Below, one piece after another: positions 6,870 through 13,403 of a DNA stretch of 27,205 bases (position 1 is the stretch's first letter; each line of letters begins with the position of its first letter). The stretch spans positions 1 through 27,205 of the forward strand of contig DASYIL010000005.1 in the NCBI GenBank assembly GCA_035997545.1, written 5' to 3'. A program made the position numbers and the translations under genes. The notes beneath the pieces were generated by a model. The model saw only the letters and a program-made list of their open reading frames with translations, was not told where the DNA came from and did not search any database. Source of the DNA: GCA-003244245 sp035997545. GTDB taxonomy: Bacteria > Actinomycetota > Actinomycetes > Mycobacteriales > Pseudonocardiaceae.

Positions 6870-8162
6870 TTACAACCGTCCCTCCGGCCGGCGTCCCTCC
6901 TTCAGCTCCGCAAGCTGAGACGGACTGAACGGGGGGTTCAACAAGTCCCGTCGCTGCTGGAAGCAGCGGAAGAAATCCGCAATGAAGTGCATCCGGTCGG
7001 GCAGGACGGACCAGTCCGCGACCGCAGTGTCCCGCAGGCTGTTTGAAGTGGGGTCCACCAGTTTGAGCAGCGCCAGGAGTTCGGCGTCGACCAGGAGTGC
7101 CAGCGCTGTGGGGAAATCGCCGCGCAGGTCTTGCCCCAGCTTCAGGCTCGCACCACTGGGCAGGCCGAAGGTCATGATGTGCTCGGTGACGGCCACCCGG
7201 CCCAGCAGCCGGGCCTGCTCCACCAGCCGGGACAACGCAACGTCGACGGGGTTGCGAAGGCCGATCCGTGACGCAAGGTTCCACCGCAGGCGGGCACGCC
7301 ACTCCAGGTCGGGCAGGAGGATCTCCAGCAGGAGTCGCTGCAGCTCCCGGGGATCGACAACCGGCGCGTTGAGTGCGTCGGTGATCTCGGGCTGCAACCT
7401 GGTCTGCTCGTGCAGGCCCACCGCGACGTTCCCGAGAAGCAGGAGCTCTTCCCTGGTCTTCGGGTTGTGCTCGAACATCGCTCGGTAGTAGCTGGTGAAC
7501 GCCTGGATGAGGTAGCGCTGCCCATCGGGTGGCTCGCCGGGGCGCAGCGCCGCGCAGAACCCGGCGACTCTGTGGGCGTCGAAGGTGGTGGCATCAGCGA
7601 AGGTTGTGAGGAATCGGGCGAACTCCCAGGCGATCTCCTCGAAGACCTTGCGGTTGCCCCGGGCGCAGGCCTCGCTCGTGCGCTCGAAGGAGGAGGCTGC
7701 CCGCACCGCTTCGCGAATGCGGCGGCGGTGATCCCCGAGGCCGATCAGCGGAGTGCCGAGTGACAGTGCCGCGATGACGGAACGCCCGGCGGCGCGACGG
7801 CTCTCCGGCAATTGAGTGGGCCGGTCACTGCCGGTGACCTGGTGCCGTATCGAGCCGGCTGACCTGGCGACCACGGCCAGTTCCGAGGACATGGTCCATA
7901 GCTGTTCGACGACCCGTGCCAGGTCCTCCTTCCGAATTGTCTGACCGACCTGTTTCGAGGCCCAGACGGCGAAGGTGCACCAATTCGCGCTGCTTCCGGT
8001 CCGGGCAGCGAGGGCAAGTGCCAGCTCGTGGTAGCACTGCGTGATCTGCAGGTTGCGCACGACCGGATCGGCCAGCGCGTTGATCCGCTCGACGTCGGCA
8101 ACCGACGGCGGGGACGCCCAAGGTTGCGCGTGGACCTGCGAGGTCGTGACGCCCGCTGTCAT
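6870..8162 (-). CDS. Conserved actinobacterial protein of unknown function (430 aa)
   Basis: The best start is ATG at 8162, with GGAAGGAACTC upstream; the frame stays open to about 8210 but without a ribosome binding site. The protein is soluble and mostly helical, with no signal peptide and no clear membrane segment. Recognisable conserved blocks are PVVRNLQITQCYHELALALA near the N-terminus, SSANWCTFAVWASKQVGQTI then RKEDLARVVEQLW, RPGEPPDGQRYLIQAFTSYY in the middle, GLHEQTRLQPEITDALNAPV, and a C-terminal GRRPEGRL. I recall such blocks in uncharacterised mycobacterial and streptomycete proteins, but no function. The repeated His, Cys, Trp and Arg positions could form an active site, but I see no known motif. 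Its stop codon (6870-6872) touches the end of element copy B. The gene lies between two inverted element copies. Confidence 0.8.
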   Translation of the reverse strand: MTAGVTTSQVHAQPWASPPSVADVERINALADPVVRNLQITQCYHELALALAARTGSSANWCTFAVWASKQVGQTIRKEDLARVVEQLWTMSSELAVVARSAGSIRHQVTGSDRPTQLPESRRAAGRSVIAALSLGTPLIGLGDHRRRIREAVRAASSFERTSEACARGNRKVFEEIAWEFARFLTTFADATTFDAHRVAGFCAALRPGEPPDGQRYLIQAFTSYYRAMFEHNPKTREELLLLGNVAVGLHEQTRLQPEITDALNAPVVDPRELQRLLLEILLPDLEWRARLRWNLASRIGLRNPVDVALSRLVEQARLLGRVAVTEHIMTFGLPSGASLKLGQDLRGDFPTALALLVDAELLALLKLVDPTSNSLRDTAVADWSVLPDRMHFIADFFRCFQQRRDLLNPPFSPSQLAELKEGRRPEGRL

Positions 8163-8338
8163 AACTTGAGTTCCTTCCCGTGCGGCGGTCCTTGCTGCGT
8201 CCTCGGACAAAACACCACGGTGGTCTGATCACGGCCGTCTGAATGCCCGGCTCAGGCCAATGCGTGGTCAAACGGGCTGCGCTCAGCGTGAGTGATCGGT
8301 GAAGGACATACGTTCGTCCAAAACCTGCGCCGCGGACA

Positions 8339-8536
8339 CTATGAGCTGGCCATCGTCCGTATTCGTTGCGCCAACGCGGCCCGCTCTGTTGCCATGCCGC
8401 GGAGCAGGTCTACGTAGTAGCCAGGGCCCAGGGCCTGCTCCTCCTGGATGGCTCGGTAGCGGTAGTACGCGGCCTCGGCGTCCAGGTCGTCCCGGGGGTC
8501 AGCTCCCCGCTGTGCGCGCTCTTGACTAGCGGCCAT
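8339..8536 (-). CDS. Small hypothetical protein (65 aa)
   Basis: ATG at 8536 has GGGGAGAACAC upstream, a plausible ribosome binding site. The 65 residues start MAASQERAQRGADPRDDLDA, contain EAAYYRYRAIQEEQALGPGY, and end ALAQRIRTMASS. The protein looks soluble, acidic in its first half and helical, with a tyrosine-rich middle. I do not recognise a family. It lies about 175 bp upstream of the 430-aa gene on the same strand, and both sit between element copies B and C, so they may be co-transcribed. The frame is open up to 8683, but that extension enters element copy C. The 8163-8338 gap holds no gene I can see. Confidence 0.5.
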   Translation of the reverse strand: MAASQERAQRGADPRDDLDAEAAYYRYRAIQEEQALGPGYYVDLLRGMATERAALAQRIRTMASS

Positions 8537-8678
8537 GTGTTCTCCCCGGGCCGACACCGACACTTCTCCTTCGGTCGTCGCGCGCGCAGTCGACACCTGT
8601 CTGGCCGATCTTGCGCGGCGCCACTTATAGATAGAGACGCCCAGCGCCCACGTAGATACATCCGCCACGGGATCGTCG

Positions 8679-8850
8679 GGCACTGTTGTATTGAGCGTTC
8701 AGTCCACCCGAGCTGGTCCACCTGCCCGCCCAGAAGCCACGCAGCAGGCCTTCGAATGCCCGGTTTGTCACAGTTCTCGAAGGTGCCTGAGGGTCTGCCT
8801 CGCTGCTGTGGTGCATGGCAAGGACGCCCTCGCCTTAATGCAACAGTGCC
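8679..8850 (-). mobile_element. Short inverted-repeat element (MITE-like), copy C, complete, about 172 bp
   Basis: The element begins GGCACTGTTGTATTGAGCG at 8679 and ends TTAATGCAACAGTGCC at 8850. It is the inverted counterpart of copy B: the GCGTTCAGTCCACC end here matches the right end of B. Both element ends are single, without the duplications seen in A and B, so C may be closest to the ancestral form. The right terminus lies inside the 3' end of the sigma-factor frame and supplies its stop codon. Flanks (GATCGTCG and GCTGTAAG) show no target duplication. Confidence 0.85.
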
Positions 8851-9488
8851 GCTGTAAGGGGGCGGGTAGCCCGTATCGAACTCCGCGGCCTTAGGCTCCC
8901 CGATCCCAGCTCGTGGTCGTTGAGCTTGTCGCGCAGTTGTTGCAGGGCCCGCGCCCGAGTGGGCCCGATCGCGCCAGGCGGGATTCCGGTGGTGCGCGCG
9001 ACCTCGGAGTAGGGAGGGGGATTGTGGGTGAACAGCGCCCGCAGCACGGTCCTCCGGCGAGGTGACAACTCGGTGACGAGCTTGCGCAACGTCCGCGCGG
9101 TGTCGGCGTCGATGACGCGCTGCTCGGGGCCCGCCGAGGGGTCGGCGACAGTATCTGGCACCACGTCAATGAGGTTTGGGGCGGGTTTGGCCTGGCGCAG
9201 GATGTGCAGGCATTCGCGGCGGGCGGTAGTCGCCAGCCACCCGCCCAGCTTCTCGGGGAACTTCACCCGGTGGGCGTTTTCGGCCAACCGCAGCCAGGTC
9301 ATCTGCACCGCGTCGAGTACGTCGGTCTCCTGCAGCCGAAACGACCGCACCGTCGCGGACACGAGCTTGCCGTATCGGCGCACGATTTCTTCCCAGCTGG
9401 CCGGATCCCCGTCGCGGACACCTAGCAATAGCTCAGCCACGCTGTCCGTGGCGCCGGTCGAGGCATAACTGATAGCGGCGGTTGTCAT
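8835..9488 (-). CDS. ECF-type RNA polymerase sigma factor with its 3' end replaced by the inverted-repeat element
   Basis: A 217-residue sigma-70 family protein of the extracytoplasmic-function group, which directs RNA polymerase to a small set of promoters. Region 2 spans about residues 29-97, with SWEEIVRRYGKLVSATVRSF, LDAVQMTWLRLAEN and GGWLATTARRECLHILRQAK. Region 4 spans about 140-190 with LSPRRRTVLRALF and a helix-turn-helix in YSEVARTTGIPPGAIGPTRA. The start ATG at 9488 faces the duplicated luxR-type promoter. No anti-sigma gene is adjacent. The last five residues (AALLH) and the TAA come from the terminus of element copy C, so the native C-terminal tail has been lost or altered. Both functional regions are complete, so the protein may still work. 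Confidence 0.9.
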   Translation of the reverse strand: MTTAAISYASTGATDSVAELLLGVRDGDPASWEEIVRRYGKLVSATVRSFRLQETDVLDAVQMTWLRLAENAHRVKFPEKLGGWLATTARRECLHILRQAKPAPNLIDVVPDTVADPSAGPEQRVIDADTARTLRKLVTELSPRRRTVLRALFTHNPPPYSEVARTTGIPPGAIGPTRARALQQLRDKLNDHELGSGSLRPRSSIRATRPLTAALLH

Positions 9489-9519
9489 CGGAATCGAGAT
9501 CCCCTAATTACGCGGTTCT

Positions 9520-9722
9520 GCAGCTCGTCCCCGCAAATACTGCGGGCGCTGACCGGTGAGGTCTATCCCGTCTGGGGGGGATATAGTCGTCGCCGCTGGG
9601 TAGCCTGGAACTAGGACGAAGGACCTCAATGCACAGCACCGCAGCAGCCCGAACACAGGAGCTGGTGCTGGCGCTGTCATAGACCAACCACCGCGACACC
9701 CTCACCTTGCGCCAGGAGGCAC
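9520..9722 (+). pseudogene. Inverted duplicate of the luxR-type promoter and first 30 codons
   Basis: From about 9520 the plus strand repeats, with scattered differences, the minus-strand sequence found upstream of and into the LuxR-type gene (about 6270-6480). Shared landmarks are CCCGCA-N5-TGCGGG (9530-9546), GAGGTCTATCCCG, TATCCC-N8-GGGATA (9564-9583), GAAGGACCT as ribosome binding site, and ATG at 9629. The frame reads MHSTAAARTQELVLALS and then hits a TAG at 9680; past it TNHRDTLTLRQE still parallels the intact gene (QTRSRDTLTLRRE). Similarity fades after about 9722. The remaining sequence to 9972 holds nothing I recognise beyond a short palindrome. Confidence 0.85.
9530..9583 (+). promoter_or_regulatory. 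Conserved inverted repeats in the duplicated promoter
   Basis: CCCGCA-AATAC-TGCGGG (9530-9546) and TATCCC-N8-GGGATA (9564-9583) correspond to the two inverted repeats upstream of the intact regulator. In the first site the spacer changed in length and sequence while the arms kept their symmetry. The region is divergent to the sigma-factor gene, whose start lies 42 bp away, so a factor bound here could act on that gene too. That is inference. Confidence 0.5.
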
Positions 9723-9941
9723 TGCCCACTCCAACCCAACGCCGCCCCATAGACCTTCATCCGCAGGTCTCGGCTGTTGGCTCTCTGGCGACGCAAGCGA
9801 TCGCCGACATGGGGCCGACTCACCCTCAACGGGACCCGCGGCCGTGATCAACTCAGCACGGTCTTCCGCACGCGACAAGATCGCCGCGACAGCGCGTCTC
9901 CTCGCATCGTCCTTCGCGGTCGCGCCATGGCGATTCACGAA

Positions 9942-9953
9942 CGGGATATCCCG
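9942..9953. repeat. 12-bp perfect palindrome CGGGATATCCCG
   Basis: A perfect palindrome 20 bp beyond the stop codon of the MBL hydrolase. It contains the same GGGATA and TATCCC half-sites as the luxR-type promoter repeat, but abutting and in the opposite order. With no T-run it does not look like a terminator. Confidence 0.4.
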
Positions 9954-9972
9954 CCGTGACGATCAACGCGGG

Positions 9973-10632
9973 TCAGTAACCCCTGGCGATCCAGTCGGCG
10001 AGGTGCGGCGATTCCTGGGCAACGGTCGTGGAGGGGCCGTGGCCGGGAAGGATTCGCGTCTTCGGCGGCAGCGACAGCAGCTTGGCTTCGGTCGAGCGGA
10101 TGATCATGGGGAAGTCGCTGTACGACTGCCCGGTCCTGCCGGGTCCGCCGAGGAACAGCGTGTCGCCGCTGAACACCGATTCGAGGGCGGGGACGTAGAG
10201 CGAGACCGAGCCGGGTGTGTGGCCCGGCGTGTGCAGCACACGCACCACGACATGTGCCACGCCCAGCACCTGGTTTTGCACCAGTTCCTCGTCGGGTAGT
10301 ACATCCGGATACGTCTGGTGCCATAACTTGACGTCATCAGGATGCAGCATCGTCGGCGCGCCGAACTCCGTGGAGGTCGCGACGGCCTGGTTTATGTGGT
10401 CGCTGTGCCCGTGTGTGCAGGCGATCCCGAACACCCGCCTGCCCGCGATCGCCTTGCGCACGGGACCGAGGTTGTGCGAGGCGTCGACGACCAGCACCTC
10501 GTGGTCGTCACCGAGGAGCCAAACGTTGGTGTCCACGGGCGTCTGCTGACCGTCGAATCGCCACATGCCGGAGGTGACCACTCGGTCGATGCGGACGGCC
10601 GCCCACCACACCACGTCTTGTTGCACGGACAT
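9973..10632 (-). CDS. MBL-fold metallo-hydrolase, glyoxalase II-like, of the mycothiol-associated group
   Basis: A 219-residue metallo-beta-lactamase fold hydrolase. The metal-binding motif THGHSDH has His74, His76, Asp78 and His79; further ligands are His138 in HTPGHTPGSVSLY, Asp157 in VFSGDTLF and His198 in ILPGHGP, so the dinuclear site is complete. The start ATG at 10632 has GAAGGAGCAC upstream. Proteins with this layout (WRFDGQQTPVDTNVWLLGDD near the start, DWIARGY at the end) are often encoded next to mycothiol-dependent formaldehyde dehydrogenase in actinobacteria and are thought to hydrolyse thioesters such as S-formylmycothiol. That partner is not in this window. The substrate is therefore inferred from the family and not shown here. 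Confidence 0.88.
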   Translation of the reverse strand: MSVQQDVVWWAAVRIDRVVTSGMWRFDGQQTPVDTNVWLLGDDHEVLVVDASHNLGPVRKAIAGRRVFGIACTHGHSDHINQAVATSTEFGAPTMLHPDDVKLWHQTYPDVLPDEELVQNQVLGVAHVVVRVLHTPGHTPGSVSLYVPALESVFSGDTLFLGGPGRTGQSYSDFPMIIRSTEAKLLSLPPKTRILPGHGPSTTVAQESPHLADWIARGY

Positions 10633-10657
10633 GTTTGTGCTCCTTCACGCTCGGGCG

Positions 10658-11464
10658 CTAGTCCTGCCTCAACAGCACGCGATACTCACCGGGGAGCTGC
10701 GCGACCGTGTCGCTGAACTCCTTGTCCCCCACCGCGTCACGCAACACGGCGAGTACGGCCTTCGCGTGTTTGAACGCTTCCGCGCGGGGCAGGCGCTCGC
10801 GCCTGGCGACCTCGCGCAGGAACGCCTCGAGCGACAACCGCACGGCCTTCCCACCGCTGCGAGCGACGCCGTTCTCCAGCGCGCGCCGCAGTTCCACCGG
10901 CACGAACGGCGCCAGATCTGTCACCTGCCCCGCGGTGATTCGCATGGCAAGGACCTCCAGCACCGCCTCCGTGGCGCGCGCGGCCCGGTCCCGATCGATC
11001 CCCGCCAGCTCCGCGACCTGGTTCAGCCACTGGTCGTACGACAGCGGCCCGATGAACGGCGCACCTCTCAGTCCTGGCCGAGGCGCCTCGGCCACCGCCT
11101 CGTCGAGCAACGGGCCGAAGTTCTTCGGCAGTTCCGAACGCATGTCGTCGAACTCATCCGAGCCGACCGTGCTCCACAGCGCCGCGAAGACCGCCTTGGC
11201 CTCCCGTTCGGCCTTCCGCCGGTCCACCCCCAGTTGCTCCTCGAGGCGCTTGATGAACCCCTCGAGGCGAAACTTCTGCGGGGCGCCATCGGGCTGGACA
11301 CACGATCGAAGTTCCCCCGGCAGACGCTCAGCAATGTCTTCGGCCTCACCCACCGAAATACGCTGAGAAAGGATCCGCAGCGTCACGCAGGCGACCCGCT
11401 TCGCCTCCGCCTCCGGGACATCGGCCCGTTCCCGGACCACGGTGATGAAGCCCTGGTAATCCAT
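10658..11464 (-). CDS. Protein with two DUF2267 domains (268 aa)
   Basis: The start ATG at 11464 has GGGGAGAGACG upstream; the frame is open further upstream but without support. The protein is soluble and helical and consists of two tandem DUF2267 domains. The first (about 1-125) begins MDYQGFITVVRERADVPEAE and includes LRILSQRISVGEAEDIAERL. The second (about 140-268) begins LSYDQWLNQVAELAGIDRDR and includes VLAMRITAGQVTDLAPFVPV. Each ends with a pattern of the type FAALW..VG..EFDDMRSELP. The molecular role of DUF2267 is unknown to me. Genes of this family often sit near stress-related genes, and this one ends 25 bp before the MBL hydrolase start, so the two probably form an operon. Confidence 0.88.
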   Translation of the reverse strand: MDYQGFITVVRERADVPEAEAKRVACVTLRILSQRISVGEAEDIAERLPGELRSCVQPDGAPQKFRLEGFIKRLEEQLGVDRRKAEREAKAVFAALWSTVGSDEFDDMRSELPKNFGPLLDEAVAEAPRPGLRGAPFIGPLSYDQWLNQVAELAGIDRDRAARATEAVLEVLAMRITAGQVTDLAPFVPVELRRALENGVARSGGKAVRLSLEAFLREVARRERLPRAEAFKHAKAVLAVLRDAVGDKEFSDTVAQLPGEYRVLLRQD

Positions 11465-11489
11465 CGTCTCTCCCCGCGCTGAAACCAGG

Positions 11490-12545
11490 TCACGACAGTG
11501 GCATGGGGGCACCCGGGCGCGTAGGTCCTGTAGGGGCGAACTCCGGCACGCGGCTTGACCTGCCAGTACGGAGGGCATTTAGCGGCCGGACGACGAACAT
11601 CGACCGGGACTGGCCCCAGGGCGCCGACGTACCCCGCGAGGGCGCCGCGCTGGGCCACCCCGTGCTCATCGAGGGCACCGCTGATCGCCTCGAGCTCGCG
11701 GTCCAGCTCCTGGTCCGAGGCAGCGTGCCAGCGGCTGGCGGTCCCCGCCGTGCCGAGCTGCCCAGGAGAGTAGAACGCGTTGCCGGTTCCGGGCCGCACC
11801 CGGCGCAGCCCCGCCCGCTCCCGCTCCGCTCGCTCCGCGGCGCGGCGGAGGATCCGCATGCTGCGGGTTCGGGCCGCCTCGTGCTCCTGTTCGGTTCTCC
11901 GGTTGCGCTCACGGACCGCCTGGATCTCGCCCTGGCGCCGCGGGTCGGCTTCGGCATCCTCCGGTGAGCGGGGTGGCGATGTTTTCCAGCGACTTGCCCT
12001 CGGCGCGCACTCCGAAGAGCAACTCCGCGATGCCGCCTAGTGCCATGGCCGCGGCTCCGATGAAGAAGCCGGTGGCGACGAGCGAGACGTTGCCGCTGTG
12101 GATGAAGTTGCCGAACAGCAGCGGACCGGTGATGCCACCCACGGCCGTGCCGGCCGCGTAGAACAGGGCGATAGCGAGCCCGCGGGTCTCCATCGGGAAG
12201 ACCTCGCTGACCGTGAGGTAGGCCGAGCTCGCCCGGCCGAGGCCAGGAAGAATGTCGCCATAATCAGGGCCATAAACGCCGTCGTGGTCAGGCTGCCGTT
12301 GCGGAGCAGGATTCCTAGGACCACGACCAGGGCTGCCGAACCCAGGTAGGCACAAACCCGGCGGCGAACGCGGTCAGGACCATCGCGAGCAGGTAAACGC
12401 CAAGCGTGACCATGAGAGCTTCTTGCGCCCGTAGCGGTCGTGAGCTGGCCGAAGAACAGCGCGCCGAGGCATGCACCCGCGATGTAGAGTGCGCCGGCGA
12501 TCCCCACGTCCGCGGAGGACATGTGAACGCCGCTGCCCGGCTCCG
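11490..12545 (-). pseudogene. MFS transporter with a long cytoplasmic C-terminal domain, broken by frameshifts and a deletion
   Basis: Pieces in order on the minus strand: LTEPGSGVHMSSADVGIAGA then LYIAGACLGALFFGQLT, which is transmembrane helix 2 and the start of the loop 2-3 motif; a frameshifted stretch still encoding DRYGRKKL; LGSAALVVVLGILLRNGSLT; then AYLTVSEVFPMETRGLAIAL and GGITGPLLFGNFIHSGNVSL; and RAEGKSLENIATPLT. A further shift gives EDAEADPRRQGEIQAVRERN and DQELDRELEAISGALDEHGV, the soluble C-terminal extension known from actinobacterial metabolite:proton symporters of this type. Helix 1 is missing, the stretch between helices 3 and 8 is mostly gone, and at least four frameshifts are needed. 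The solute is unknown. Confidence 0.8.
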
Positions 12546-12579
12546 TGAGCCGGGAGGCAGCTGTCACCCTCCACGATCA

Positions 12580-13322
12580 CCGACGACAAACGGGACCAGG
12601 TCCTGGCGCTGTTGAACGCCGACTCCTACCACGACCCGGCGATCCCGCAGGTGTGGACGCGGGAGCTCGACGAGGGGCCGCTCCTGGTGCTCGGAGAAGC
12701 CCAGGCCAGCCATCCGGCCCGGGTCCCCCGCCACCACCTTGGAGATAGGGCGCGGAGAAGGACGCATCGCACGCGAGCTCACCGATCTGGGACATGCTGT
12801 GACCGCCAGCGACATCTCCCCCAGCCTGCTCGCCGCCGCGGAGGACGCCGGTTCCGCGGATCGCTACGTGCTAGCGGACGCCACCTCGCTGCCTTTCGAT
12901 GCCCACAGCTTCGACCGTGTCGTCGCCTACAACGTCCTCATGGACGTTCCCGACATCCTGCCGCGGTGTCTGAATCCGCACGCGTGCTCACACCGGACGG
13001 CGTCCTAACGATCTCTATCGTCCACCCCTTCATCGACCAAGGATCCTTCGCGACCTACGACGCCGACGCACCATTCGTCGTTCTAGGCACCTACTACAGT
13101 CGCCGACACTTCACCCGAACCGAGAGCCACGGCGGCCGGGTGATGCACTTCGCCGGTTGGTCTCATCCCCTCGAGGACTACACCGCGGCACTCCATGCAA
13201 CAGGTCTAGTCATCACCGCGCTCCGAGAAGCCCGACCACAAGGGCCCGACGACGCGCCCGTGATCAGCCATTGGGGTCAGATGCCGGTGTTCCTCTGGAT
13301 CAACGCTAAGCACCTGCCCTAG
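12580..13322 (+). pseudogene. Class I SAM-dependent methyltransferase with two frameshifts
   Basis: Three overlapping frames make up one protein. The first gives LNADSYHDPAIPQVW. The second (from about 12735) gives EIGRGEGRIARELTDLGHAV, a motif I in which the usual GCGEG is changed to GRGEG, then TASDISPSLLAAAED and SFDRVVAYNVLMDVPDI. The third (from about 12965) gives AAVSESARVLTPDGVLTISI, then the C-terminal part ending WGQMPVFLWINAKHLP with TAG at 13320. No residues seem lost at the second shift, so it may be a single-base change. The 5' end abuts the truncated transporter on the other strand, which marks a rearrangement point near 12550-12580. Confidence 0.8.
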
Positions 13323-13403
13323 CAGTCCGGATCGCCGAGGTCGATCCGGCCGCACAGACCCGGCCGGGCTCCGTTGTGTGCCATGGTCAGGCCCCTATTC
13401 GCA

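Noticed and set aside
9718..9727. GGCACTGCCC shared with 6241-6250, as a possible recombination joint
   Set aside because: Ten GC-rich bases can recur by chance in this composition; the orientation does not match the duplicated block.
9702..9938. A 78-codon minus-strand open frame downstream of the MBL gene
   Set aside because: No ribosome binding site, no family, and it overlaps the end of the duplicated luxR-type segment.
10565..11482. A 305-codon plus-strand open frame
   Set aside because: It is antisense to the DUF2267 gene and part of the MBL gene, both of which have clear motifs and ribosome binding sites; high GC keeps antisense frames open.
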